This document shows, one piece after another, positions 52,806 through 63,550 of a DNA stretch of 64,000 nucleotides. The notes beneath the pieces were generated by a model. It did no database searches. It worked only from the letters and a program-made list of their open reading frames with translations, and was not told the DNA's origin. Source of the stretch: Leucosporidium creatinivorum (taxonomy: Eukaryota > Basidiomycota > Microbotryomycetes > Leucosporidiales > Leucosporidiaceae); assembly GCA_001600635.1 (NCBI GenBank), contig BCKL01000002.1, positions 437,425 through 501,424 of the forward strand. Direction: 5' to 3'. Every line of letters begins with the position of its first letter. The stretch's first letter is position 1. The translations under genes and the position numbers were made by a program.

Positions 52806-54143
52806 TGTCTGGAGCCGGACCCAGGGAGAATGTCTGTGAGTGCTCGCCTTTCCCCCTTCGCTCGTCTCGCTGCCGACGACGAACCGCCCCACTAACGCTC
52901 CTTCGCCCGCCCTAACAGTCCCTACGCGGATGAACCTCACCGTCACCAAGACCCGTCTCAAGGTATCCTATCGCGCATCCACCAGCCTCGTTCCGCTCCC
53001 ATCTCTCCAGCCTCGCCAGCGCCGAAGCCCCCACTCACCTCTCCCTCTCCTCCTCTCCTCCCACCACAGGGCGCGCAAACCGGCCACTCCCTCCTCAAAA
53101 AGAAGTCCGACGCTCTGAACAAACGTTTCCGCACAATCCTGGGCAAGATCGACGAAGCCAAACGCAAGATGGGCCGAGTGATGCAGCTCGCGGCCTTCTC
53201 TCTCGCCGAAGTGACCTACGCTACGGGCGATATCTCGTATAGCATTCAGGAGAGTATTACCGAGGCCACTTTTAGGGTGCAGACCAAGCAGGAGAACGTT
53301 AGTGGTGTCATTTTGCCTACGTTTGAGCCGTTGATGAGTAAGGCCGAGGGGGGGAATGGAGGTGAGTTGCGGTCGGTTTCGCTTCTCCATGTACGGTGAG
53401 GTGGACCAGCAGAAGCTGATGTACTCCCTATCCGACCGACAGGCTTCGGATTGACGGGACTTGGTCGAGGAGGACAGCAGATCACCAAATGCCGAGAGAC
53501 GTTCGCCAAAGCGGTAGAGACGCTCGTCGAGCTCGCTTCACTGCAGGTGCGTTCTCCTCCCCTAGCACTTTCTTCTACCCTCGCTGACCCTCTTCCCTAC
53601 TCCTCTCCCCACTCGCGCTCGCTTCCCTCGCACTCAGACCGCCTTCGTCATCCTCGACGAGGTGATCAAGATGACCAACCGCCGTGTCAACGCCCTGGAG
53701 CACGTCGTGATCCCTCGTCTGGAGAACACGATCGGGTACATCAACTCCGAGTGCGTCTCTGTTCTGTTCCCGCTCCCCTCTCCTCGCTCCCCCTTCTCGC
53801 TCTGCTCCTTCCCTCGGTGCTGACCAGCGATTGTGATGGAACAGGCTCGACGAGATGGACCGAGAAGAATTCTTCCGTCTCAAGAAGGTGCAGAGTAAGA
53901 AGAAGAGGGACACTGCGGAGAGGGACTTGGAGGCCAAGAAGAAGAGGGAGGCGGCTGAGGCGGAGGGCTTGGCGGAGGAGGAGGATGAGGGCACGGGAGA
54001 GAATCTGTTGGCGGAGAAGGACGAGGATGGTGAGTCCGCGCCATTGATTCATCGAGAGGCTGGCGAGGAGGAGAGGGGAGGGGAGAGATGGAGGAGGGGA
54101 GCGCCGAGCTGACCTTTCTTGTCGTTTCGCAGTCATCTTCTGA
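52806..54143 (+). CDS. VMA8: V-type H+-ATPase subunit D, start codon split by an intron
   Basis: Exons 52806-52835, 52919-52962, 53070-53361, 53443-53546, 53638-53750, 53845-54029, 54133-54143 give 779 bases; with one A from an upstream UTR exon this is 780, exactly 260 codons. The product then begins MSGAGPRENVFPTRMNLTVTK and continues KGAQTGHSLLKKKSDAL, the family start. Without that A there is no in-frame ATG before the conserved ENVFPTRM. Later blocks are MQLAAFSLAEVTYA, RVNALEHVVIPRLENTI and YINSELDEMDREEFFRLKKVQ. Subunit D forms the central rotor shaft of V1. The position of the upstream exon was not fixed. Confidence 0.88.
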
Positions 54144-54332
54144 GCGACCAGACGAGCGAGGAAGTACAGTGTGTTCATGTTATGCCGTTCTCGATTACCA
54201 TACTCCCTCAGACCTCTGCGAGCCGCTCGTAATGAGCTCGTTCGGTAGCCAGCTGTCGACTCGCCCTCCTCGCCCCTCATCTCCCTGTTCCCCGCTCAAA
54301 GTCTCTCACTTGCAAACCCCTGCTCCTACGCA

Positions 54333-55830
54333 CTAGTCCCTCATCTTCATCATGCTCTCCTTGAGCGGCTTCAAAGCCTCGAGAAGCCTCTCCATGCCTA
54401 CAACGTCCTGCGTCGTCTCGAGTCCCTCCGCCTGCACCGCGCCGAACCGCAGTACCTCCTCTATATCATGTCGGCTCTTTCGAAGCTTCAGAGAGTCGTC
54501 CAGCTCAACAGCCTCGGAAAGACGGCCGTGATGAAAGACGTCGTAGGTCGGTCCGAGGGTGAGGGTAATGTTGCGCGCCGCGGCGAGGGAGATGAGTGTC
54601 GGAGAGATGGCGTGGAGAGTGCGGATGTTACGGATGGGTCGGTAATTGAGGTGTACGGTGCGCAGATGGATAGGGAACAGTTGGAGGATGGCTTCGAGAA
54701 CAGCGGGCGTAGGGGGTTCGGCGGGATAGTCGGTGATGCCGACCGCCAGCTCAATATGGCGAATGGGCGACGTCGAGAAGAGTGCGAGGAGTGGGATGAT
54801 GTCGACGGACGCGTCGCGGCTATCCACCCTAAGGCGATGAAGACGAGCGAAGGTGGGAGGTGTCGCCTCGGTCTTGGTGTCGTCGGCGAGGTCGTCCAAA
54901 AGGCCATCCCAGCCCACACGTAGCGTGAGACACTCGAGGTTGTCTTTGAAACTTTGAATAAATCGCCAAGCGTCTGTTCCGAAGCCGTCGGGGCGGAGCA
55001 CAAGACTCCGCAAGCCTTTCGGCCACGACAACGCCCCCTCAGGCTCCATCACGAACGCTTCCAACAGCGGCTCCATTTCCTCGGCCAACGACAGATGCTT
55101 CAGTTTGTTACACCTAGCCAACGCATGCAGCACTGCGCTGTCTTCGGAGGGCAGCGGGTCGCTCGGTCCCGCCAGCATCGTCAACTCGAATCGGCGTAGG
55201 TTGGTAAACATGGGGAGCATCCACGCAAGGGCGTCCGGGGAAGGCCATTCGAGACGGAGACTGGTGACCGAATGTGCTACGTCGTGCAGCGCATCTCTGT
55301 ACGTTGCCTGGGGCGCGGTAGGCTCGCCTTCGGTGTTGAAGAGGTGCAGGCCAGCGGAGTAGGCGAAGGTGACATGCTCGAGGTTGACAAAGTAGGGGAG
55401 GGCGCGGAGGAGTGATGTCCAGTCCTCGCCGATTTGCTGGCCCTGGCGGAAAATCGCCCTCTTAACGAAACGGCCGAACTTGGGGGCGATGCGAAAGGCG
55501 AAGACGTCCTTGGCGCAGCCATCGGAGGCCATGGTCTGTGGTGGAATACAGCAGTAAGTTGTCTGCTCGTCTCTGCACACGGGTAACACACACCTCAAAG
55601 ATGAAGGGCATGACAGCCGACCTCCACGCTCGGTCGACAAGCGCTAACGCTGGTGCGCTCCTGCCTTCTCCCTCAGTCTCTCCCAAAGCCGTGAGGGTTA
55701 GGCATACCCGCTGCTTGAAGGCTAGATCCTGATCCTGCGCCATACGAGCGATGATGGCTTTCAGCTCGTGAGGGAGATCGGCGAGGGTGCGCCGAGGAGG
55801 AGGGGGAGCATCTTGCTGGTCGGGAGCCAT
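54333..55830 (-). CDS. F-box-like/LRR family copy E, the only intact copy
   Basis: Exons 55830-55594 and 55535-54333 give 479 aa with no break. Exon 1 codes the F-box-like motif LADLPHELKAIIARMAQDQD and VDRAWRSAVMPFIFE. Exon 2 codes irregular leucine-rich segments (LPYFVNLEHVTFAY, LAWMLPMFTNLRRFELTML, LKHLSLAEEM, LRSLVLRPDGFG, NLECLTLRVGW). It ends in the family C-terminal helix GMERLLEALKPLKESMMKMRD. The layout suggests an SCF-type substrate adaptor, but the F-box is weak and this is inference. It is tandem to copy F, and its leader begins right after the 3' flank of F. The coding sequence is well diverged from the other copies. Confidence 0.7.
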
Positions 55831-56284
55831 CTCGCGAGGAGCCGGTAGAGCGATGGAGTGGTCAAGGGGTAGTGCAGGGTAGCGGCGAAGGAGGTAGGCG
55901 AGCCTGGAGGGAGCAAAGGGTCACGCGACGAGGTGGGCGCAGCGAGCAGGCGAGGAGGGTCCTGTAGGGACAAGGCAAGGTCAGCGTGAGTTGTAGAGCT
56001 ATAAAGAGTCTCCCACGCACCAGCAGCGAGTTAAAGAGCGCGAAGGTCGAGCTTCTGGAAGAGGAAGCGAGCAGAGTCGAGTGTCCTGCTTGGAGGTCGA
56101 GGACGCGTTAGATGGGGACTGCAGGAGGGTGCAGAGCAGCACAGACTCACCAACAGCTTTAATACCAATTGCCTGTGTTGTCCTGGTCCAGTAGCGAAGT
56201 CGAAGCGGGAAACGAGGTGAGCGCAGGAGAGCAAGAAGTGGGAGCGTATCGAGAGCTGGAGAGGGTGCAGCTCGGCGAGGGCGA
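55831..56284 (-). other. Spliced 5' leader of copy E (family leader repeat)
   Basis: The leader block is present in order on the minus strand: CACTTCTTGCTCTCCTGCGC, CCAGGACAACACAGGCAATT, GGTGAGTCTGTGCTGCTCTG, then AGCAGGACACTCGACTCTGC. Two leader introns can be drawn. Non-coding. Confidence 0.55.
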
Positions 56285-56870
56285 ACATGGCTACAGGACA
56301 TTGTGAGAGCGTAAATTGGACTTCCAGCCCTCTCCAACGCTCTCTACAGCTCTCCAGCCTTCCGCTCGGCGCTGCCCCCGTCTCGCACCTCTCCTCAGCG
56401 CCGAAGTGAAACTTAGCGCCGAGCCGAGTTCGCGAGAGCAGCAACGATTGCAAGAAGGTAGTGTCGGACGCGATCCACCAAGCTGGAGCTAGCTCTTGCG
56501 GGTAGCTACGCCTCAGCTCAGTGAAAGCTAACGCCGAGCTCGCTCTGCTTAGCCTTTTCGAGCGACTTCGCGAGCATTGGACCGAGCTGAACAAGAATCA
56601 TAAATACATCGCATCTCGTGACCCCTCCCACTTCACGGCCTAGACAACTACAATCACTCCCTCAGCTCTCGCCCGAGCCCGTCCCTCAAAGCTGCTCCTT
56701 CAACATCAACGACCTCATCGGCTCCAGCACCGCCATGAGCGTCTCCACTCCATACACGTCACCGGTCGCTCGTATCCTTCCCGCCAGGTTCAGAGCAAAG
56801 TGGGCGACCTCGGCGATGGCGTCGCAGCGCCGCTCGGTCATCCAAGCTTGTTGAGGGCTGAGACGTCGGC
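56285..56870 (-). repeat. Arm 2 of the near-identical inverted repeat (with 43225-43795)
   Basis: It holds the 3' end of copy F and its downstream flank, nearly identical to the 3' end and flank of copy D in inverted orientation. The similarity stops at the start of the copy E leader, where copy D instead runs into the peptidase fragment. Confidence 0.7.
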
Positions 56871-58283
56871 GACTTGTTCCTCGCTGAGTCCAGATGTCCC
56901 AAGCCTCGTTGATAGTGGCGATGATACATGTACCGTCGTCGAAGTTGTAGGGTTCGTGGAAGGGAAAGACGCCGGGCCTTTCGACGGTGTCGTGGGACTG
57001 CCTCCGAATGCTAATGGCGCGGAGTGTTGAGCGGTAGGGGTACAGCACAGAGCGCAATGTGTCGTAGTCCTCGACGGCGTCCGGCTTGTCCTCATCTTTG
57101 TCGACCCAGGCATCGACATCGCGGAGAGGTGAGGAGGAGAAGCGGCGAAGGTAAATGGGAATAAGGGCGAAGGTGGAGGACCAGCTGAGAGATCGAAGTA
57201 GGGGGAATCCGACCCTTCGACATGCGGGCAGCTTGCTCTGCAGCAGCACCTCGGCGTTGGCGGGCTCGGACAGCGCCGGGAGACTGATACTCTCGAGCGT
57301 GGCGGCGAAGTGTTGCGCGAAGGTCCACAGTGCCTCATCCAATCCTGACTCCCGCCCACGATCGACGCTTTACGAGCGCAGGGTCCGGCGACACAACCAG
57401 TCGTGGTCTTGCCAGCTCTTGCCGAAGCCGATGCCGTCAGGGGCCTGCCTCGAGTTGTCGACGTCGAAGATGGTGAGGGCAACGAGGTTTGGTAGTCCGG
57501 CGATAGACGACTCAATCGAGCGACGATCCTCCTCCAGGCTGCGTGGATTCCTCGGGTTGATCTGGTCTTCGTGCAGAAAGCCAGAGATGGAGAGGCGCTC
57601 CAGCGCGGGAGCGGACGCGAGAAGCCAGGCCAGTTGCGGCGCTGTGAATTCGTTCAGATGCAGCTCCTTGACATTGCGTACGGCGTAGCGAAACGCCGCG
57701 CGGCGGTTCAAGGTGTCGGCGCAGGTCGTGTCCTCGTCTCCGTCGAGAAGTGGGAGCCCGAGGAGAGGCGCCATATCAAGGCTATCCAGCTCGACAAGTC
57801 GAAGGCGAGGGAAGAGGGGCAGGGAGATCATGAGATCTTTGTTGGCGTTTGAGTCTTCCTCTTCGTCGTCACGGCCGAAATCGACTTCCTCCACACAGCC
57901 AGCGTACTTCGGCAAGATGACACCTCGAAAGAATGTGTTGCTGCACTTGTGCGAGTCGAGACGCTGTTGGACGGTCTATGTCAGCTCTCACGCCTGTTTT
58001 GAGACTCGCATAGCGCGTTCAAGCTCACACGGAAGACCAGAGGGGCGGCGATGGCGTTCCACGCTCAGTTGAGAAGGAAGAGGGCGTTCAAGCTGTGGCC
58101 TTCCCTGTGCAACCGCACCTTGCTAAAGAGGCCAGAGGCGCGAGGAGGTTCCCAGCCCGACTGCTTCCGTTGGTGTTCGATGTCCTGCTTTGCAGCATGC
58201 GAGACGATCGTCCGCTTGATCTCGGGCGGAAGCTGGGCGAGGAGCGAGGTCGGTGAGGGAGGGGGACTCTGGGTAGCGCTCAT
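56686..58283 (-). pseudogene. F-box-like/LRR family copy F, two in-frame stops
   Basis: ATG at 58283 opens LAQLPPEIKRTIVSHAAKQD. Within exon 1 the conserved Arg codon of the RAW motif (CGA in copy D) is TGA here. The intron is 58028-57964. Exon 2 (57963-56686) matches the family (VILPKYAGCVEEVDF, LAWLLASAPALERLSISGF) but has TAA at 57369-57367, in a short stretch unlike copy D. The rest is open to the family tail AGRIRATGDVYGVETL and TGA at 56688-56686. It is the closest relative of copy D. Confidence 0.7.
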
Positions 58284-58700
58284 GTTGGCGCGGGATTGAA
58301 CGGAGTGTGAAAGGACTTCGGTGGAGAGAGCAGCGCCGGCGAGAGTTCAGCGAGGAGGAAGGAGTGGAGACGCGTGCGCTGGGCGTAGGAAGCCGGCGAG
58401 GAGGGTGCTGGAGGGGTAAGGCAAAGTCAGCGCAAGATGTAACGATATCGAGAGCCTCCCACGCACCCGCAGTGAGTCGAAGAACGCGAAGGTCGAGCTA
58501 CAAGAAGGACGAGGGAGCAGAGTGAGCGTCCTGCTTCGAGGTCGACAGCGCGTTAGCTGGGCACTGCAACAAGAGGATACGTAGCAGCACAGACTCACCA
58601 GCAGCTTTGTATTCGTTCGCCCGTGTCGTCCCGGTCTAGCAGCGAAGTCGAAGCGGGAAACGAGGTGAGCGCGAGAGGGAAAGCCTTTGGCAGGCCGAGG
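58284..58700 (-). other. Spliced 5' leader of copy F (family leader repeat)
   Basis: The leader block is present on the minus strand (CGCGCTCACCTCGTTTCCCG, CCGGGACGACACGGGCGAAC, GGTGAGTCTGTGCTGCTACG, AGCAGGACGCTCACTCTGCT). It is most similar to the copy E leader. Non-coding. Confidence 0.55.
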
Positions 58701-59050
58701 CTGACGTCCTCCGCACCAGGGCAGAAACCACCGAGACTGGCGAACAGAGGTTATGTAGTAGTATGCCGCTGTTCAACCCGCGCTGAGCGCTTCTTGTACT
58801 TGCTTCTTCACTCGGACTTGCCTTCGCTGAGCGCCGAACGAGACCAGCTCACTGGATCGCAGAGCACTGACAAACTCGGATGTGAGTGCAGGTGGACAAC
58901 AAGTCGAGCCTAACAAATGTAAGAGCAAGATGGATAGGAAAGAGACGTGTATCTGAGTCCTCGCGCCGAGGCGAGGTGAGGGCGATGAAGTGGACTATCT
59001 ACAAAGTGAAAGGTCCGTGAGCGCGAAGGCTATATGTGTGATGTGGGAGA
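58701..59050. other. Intergenic region, 3' flank of the C2H2 gene
   Basis: Nothing coding was recognised. It lies between the leader of copy F and the stop codon of the C2H2 gene. Confidence 0.4.
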
Positions 59051-60922
59051 TCAGGCTGTCTTGCCCCCGCTGCCATCTCCCTCCGACTGCGAGCCGCCCG
59101 TCTCGGCCATCTCCTGGTCCTCATCCGAGGCTCCTCCCGTGGCGCCAGCGCCAGAAGCAGAGCTACTCGGTCGACCATCCTCGCCTGCTGTCGTAGGAGC
59201 GCCGGCGAGATTGCTGCCTCGATGGATCTTGAGGTGTCGCCGGAGGTTCGACTGCCGAGAAGAGGGAGGTCAGCGAATCGGCCGAGGGGGAGACCGACGA
59301 AATCCAAAGCTCACCTGTACAGAGAATCCTCGACCGCAGAGATCACAGCTGAAGGGCTTCTCTCCCGTGTGCGAGTGAATGTGGGTGCGCAGAGAGGAGG
59401 GGCGAGCGAATCGTTTGGCTGTTGAGAAGATGGTCAGCAAATCGCTCCGAGGCGCTCCAAGCCCAAAGCAATCACAACGCACGACAATGAGGGCATCCGT
59501 ATCGTCCTGCTTCTGCCTGCGAGTCTGCCGTCGCCTCCTCAGCAGCCGCTTGAGGCGCGAAAGCAGCGGCGGCGACAGCCTGCGCCGAAGCAGCAGCGGC
59601 AGCGGCAGACGGAGGAGGACCGCCTGTAGGCCATGCAGCAAAGGAAGGTGGATATACTCCAGCTGACTGAGCTGTCGGCGCTTGCGATAGCGATGTCCTA
59701 CGACCGTTGGGCAAAGGTGCGGGAGCGTTCGGTCCGCGCCAGGCTTCGGCGGCGGTGAGGCGAAGGGCGGCGAGGTCGGGAGCGAGGCTGTGGGTGGGGC
59801 GGAAGTGGTCGACGGGAGGGCGACCAGGCAGGCGAGGAGAGGTGTCGGAGCGATCTGATGGAGGCGCGACCAGCGAGCGCCCCGAATCGCCCGAGCTCCT
59901 GCGAGTGTCGGCGGTGCTGTCGACGGAGCCTCGTCTGAAGAGGTCAGGCTCGATGGGCGAAGACTGAGCCGAGCTCGGTCTTGCTGCCACTCCCGCTACT
60001 CCTAGCATATCCCTGTCCTCCCCTGCCCAGGCAGGCGAGGGTCGAGCCTCATCCGAGCTCGATAGCGACGCCGTACGAGGTCGATTATAGCGTTCGGCCG
60101 ACTCTGAAGCCTCCTGCTGACGCTTGCGAAGCCTCGTCGTGTCTTGAGGGGTCCAGCCGACACTGGTACGTCGCTCGCCGTTGATCGAGTTGCCTCGCTC
60201 TCCTCCTCGACCGGCGCCGTAGAAGGGTCCAGCGTAAGGGTGCGCCGAGGCGGAGTTGCTGCGAGGGCGGTAGCTGGATATTGTCGAGCTGATGGTGCGC
60301 TCGACTGCTGGAGGTGAGGCGAGCGGAGGGAAGCCGACAAGTCCGGAGGGCAAGGGGTGAAGGGGACCGCCGGTGAGGGAGACAAGCTGCATTGAAGGGA
60401 GGCGCCGAGGTAGCTGAGGCTGCTGCTGCTGGCCAGCTGGCGAAGGTTCGGGAGAGTGGCGAACGGAGGAGAGGCTGTACTGGTTGTGGATGCCGCCGGT
60501 GGTGATGGGCGCGAGAGCAGCGAGCCGAGACGACTTGGTCGACGGAGGGTAAGAGGGGGCAGTCGAGGAAGGGGAGGGTACATAAGCAGATGGGCGTGTG
60601 AAAGGGCTAGCGTTGTCCCAGCTGCCAAAGGTGTGAGGATTGGGCAGGGATCCGTACGTAGCGGTCGCCTTCGCTTCATCATGGCGATGATCTGCACAGG
60701 CCAGCCGGGTCAGCTTTCTATTCGACTACAGGTTCGCAAAGCAACCGTGAGGCTACAGCCAGCCCAGCGGTGCCCTGTAAGAACCATCCGGTGCACTGGA
60801 AACTCACCGATGCCGGCCAGCAAGCTCGAGATAGGCGGCAGACGCGGGAGGGGGATCGGCGAGGCTGAGGGGGGCTGCTTGCGCGCGTCTTGTGGCTTCA
60901 ATTCGAGTGTAGTGGAGAGCAT
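59051..60922 (-). CDS. C2H2 zinc-finger transcription factor
   Basis: Exons 60922-60808, 60691-59483, 59418-59315, 59251-59051 give 542 aa. The N-terminus carries LPRLPPISSLLAG followed by a HRHDEAKA stretch, a short conserved motif seen in fungal C2H2 regulators. The centre is disordered and Ser/Pro/Ala-rich. Two fingers lie near residues 440-500: YGCPHCPKRFARPSSLRTH and FSCDLCGRGFSVQSNLRRH, with linker HTGEKPF; introns split both fingers. The tail is acidic. Role: sequence-specific DNA binding; targets unknown. I used the first ATG; a TTG ten codons upstream is not a likely start. Confidence 0.85.
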
Positions 60923-62128
60923 GGTTGAGGAAGGGGGACCATCCCTGGTCAAGGTAAAGGTCGTCGTGTTGTTGGTTGCGGCGCTAAACGAGGGGGGAAG
61001 CAGCTGCCTGGGCGAGAAGCGAGAGACGGTCGACTCGAACGGGCGGTAAAGAGTGGCTCTGTAGGTTGAGCTGTAGTGCTGCTGGACGAGCTAAAGAGGT
61101 GGTAGATCGCAGAGAGAGGTGGCGAATGGGAGGAGAACAACCCCAGCTTCTAGTCGCGAGCGGGGGGAGAGCGCCCATCTTGGAGGCTCGCGCTTTCGGG
61201 CCTTGTTCTTCTGCGATCTCCTCGCTCCGCTGCGACCCAACTGACGAATGCCACGGCTATCTTGGAGTTTCAGTAATGAAGCTGTAGCGGTTCCTCTCGA
61301 CCTCGGAGCGAGTTACACCCTCTCCCATCAATTGCACGGCTCTCCTGCTGTTGTACAGCACTCGCAAGCTGCCAGCGAACGCTTATCACATCGACCGGAT
61401 CCTGCTCGCATGCAATTACCCCTACACTTTCGCCCTGTGCCGAACGGGAGCCGGCGCTTTTCTTCTCGCCGAGCATCTCGGCCTCACTCTCCCGGCCTTC
61501 CTGTGGGCGATCAGAGGGGGATGGATCGCCTCTCTCGCTGCCAGGAGATAGATGATACCCCAATGTGCCCCCACTTGGCTACAGAGCTGCATGCCGCCAG
61601 CTTGTAAGAGCTCCGAGTCGCTCGCGACAGGAGGAACGAGGGGGTCATGAAGCACAGGGAGGTGATGCTGGTGATGAGGGCTCCATGTACGGCGAGAGGC
61701 AAGATCTATGTAACGCCGTTTGCCGCACAGGCGAGGCGAGGGAGGAGCTCCTTCTTGCGAGGTTGGGCTCGACAAGCTTCGGCGATCCATCCCCGACAGC
61801 AAATTCGGGCGAGCTCTGAAGATGTGAAGACGGCTCCAGTCCGCATGCTCTTGCTTGGCTACATCCGCTGTATACGCTCTTGAACCCACACTACTGTACT
61901 CTCGCCTCTGGAGACTCCTACTTACCGGCGAAACGGCTCGACTGTGCCACTTCAACGCCGTCGGCGGGCAAGCCCTTCCGCTCTCGCCGGACTTGATCTG
62001 ATTTCAAAATCGTTGCTTTCGAGGGTTGAGAAGCCCTTTCATTTCGCGAGGGGTGATGTCTTCTTGTGTTCACTACTCGTTACTAGCACTCCCGTCTCAA
62101 ACCTTCCTTCTCCTCCTTCCCCTCGCTG
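60923..62128. other. Gene-poor region with one copy of a dispersed repeat
   Basis: No protein-like ORF was recognised on either strand. A 90-bp segment at about 61335-61425 recurs at 63462-63550. The left end should hold the promoter of the C2H2 gene. Confidence 0.4.
61335..61425 (+). repeat. Dispersed direct repeat, copy 1
   Basis: It shares TTGTACAGCACTCGCAAGCT and CTCGCATGCAAT, with similar spacing, with copy 2 at 63462-63550. No inverted ends or ORF were seen. Confidence 0.55.
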
Positions 62129-62341
62129 ATGGAGCGAGCTCGACTCGAAGCAAGCTTCCAGCAGCTCATCACCACCCTTCCGTGAAACGAGCGGTGTTCT
62201 TTTCCCCTCCCACCGGCGCTGCACCGGCGACGTTCCTACAGAGCACGCCGGTATCGTGCTGAGACCTCTCGAGCCTCGCCTGCGCCGAACCTACTTCCTC
62301 GAGTTCGCCGACCAAAGCGAGCAGAAAAGAAGGCGCAATAA
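62129..62341 (+). CDS. Possible tiny two-exon gene, unrecognised
   Basis: An ATG at 62129 opens MERARLEASFQQLITTLP. A GTGAAA donor (62182) and CTACAG acceptor (62241) would join it in frame to a basic C-terminus ending RRPKRAEKKAQ (stop 62339-62341), 50 aa in all. The intron lacks a clear CTNAC branch point, and the surrounding region looks degenerate. It may equally be a gene remnant or chance. Confidence 0.2.
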
Positions 62342-63055
62342 TGCTCTGTAGTACTGCAGACGACTTCAGAAGATGTCTGCAGCCCAACGAGCCCAACAGA
62401 CGAGCTCAAGCGTCATCACCTCCAGCTCGGCGAAAGTCAAACTCTCTCCCCTTGAGTTCGGCGCTCCTTTGCAACCGCTCGACTTGGTGCGCTACGGCGA
62501 CCTATTCACGTGTTCAACTCGGAGCTCCCTCCTCAATTCACACCAGAGCCTCTGTACATCGCTAGAGTTCTCTCTCCGAGCTCCCTGCTCCTCTTGTGCT
62601 CCGAGATCCTCTCGAGCAAAGCCCGAGAGGGGTCAGCTGCTCCTCTGCCACGCGGCGAGTAAAGGTGATGAAGTTCGGAGACGCGTTGGGCGAACTTCTG
62701 TAGATCGCTAGGTTCTGATCTGCGCGGGAAGACCAGCGTGCTGTTCTGTGCCATCTTAAGACCGACGTCTCAGTTGTTCGAGGTGACGACGAGCACGAGG
62801 GAGGAGGAGGAGGGCAAGTCGCCGAGGCAAGTCAAGGGAGGAAGAGGAAAGTCTCCGTCAAAGCGTACGTAGCCAGCTGCGAGCTGGAGTCAAGATCGCG
62901 GGTTCTGTAGCCGTTGCGTCGTAGTTAAGCCAACAAGCGAGGGTAGGAGTTGAGACAGCCAGCCTTCGCCGAGCATTCGCATTCGCTCGCTCTCCCACTC
63001 AGGAAAGAGAGTGGCGAGAGCTCTGGAATAGCATTGTAATCGATCAGGGATACTG

Positions 63056-63400
63056 TTAGGCCTTCACTAGAGCAGAAGCAGGGGTCAGTAAAGCCTCCCA
63101 GAGCTGGGGAAGAGTGCTCGGCGAGGACGACTCACTGTAGGTAGCCGAATCGATCGTCTCGGGCAGCTCAGTGATAGCGACCTCAAACCTGCTTTGGATA
63201 AGCTTGAGGACTTCCTCGTTCTCGTCCAAGGAGACGAAGGTGATGGCAAGTCCCTTGGTTCCAAAGCGGCCAGCCCGTCTGCGAGTTGAAGTAGGAGGGT
63301 CAGCTGCGTGAGAGCTGGAGGAAAAAAGAACTGAAGACGTGCCCGACTCGGTGGAGGTAGGAGTCGGCATCTCCGGGGGGGGTATCGTGGTTGATGATGA
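63056..63400 (-). pseudogene. Orphan 3' end of a SUB2/UAP56-type DEAD-box RNA helicase
   Basis: Three exons (63400-63343, 63278-63136, 63066-63056) code the last 70 residues of a SUB2 protein: [20 protein letters not shown], then [16 protein letters not shown] (helicase motif VI), [12 protein letters not shown] and the correct end TYMKA. The first intron has a GC donor (GCACGT). To the right of 63400 there is a normal branch point and acceptor but no further helicase exon. About 360 residues, including the DEAD core, are missing. It is therefore a segmental fragment, not a processed copy. The parent gene is not in the window. Confidence 0.75.
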
Positions 63401-63461
63401 CTGTGCAACACGAGACGAGATGTCACTGTCAGCTCGGCGCTGGCTCGGCGCTGTTCGGCTC

Positions 63462-63550
63462 TCCTCTTGTTGTACAGCACTCGCAAGCTGCCTCACAGCG
63501 CGGCACACGCCGATCGGGTCCTACTCGCATGCAATCATCCCTAAACTCCT
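63462..63550 (+). repeat. Dispersed direct repeat, copy 2
   Basis: It matches copy 1 at 61335-61425. It begins about 20-60 bp beyond the point where the SUB2 fragment loses homology, so it may mark that breakpoint. Confidence 0.55.

Noticed and set aside
62373-62711. Open frame starting MSAAQRAQQ with gene-like composition
   Set aside because: No family recognised; a more protein-like continuation lies in another frame, so it may be a remnant, but evidence is too thin to call.
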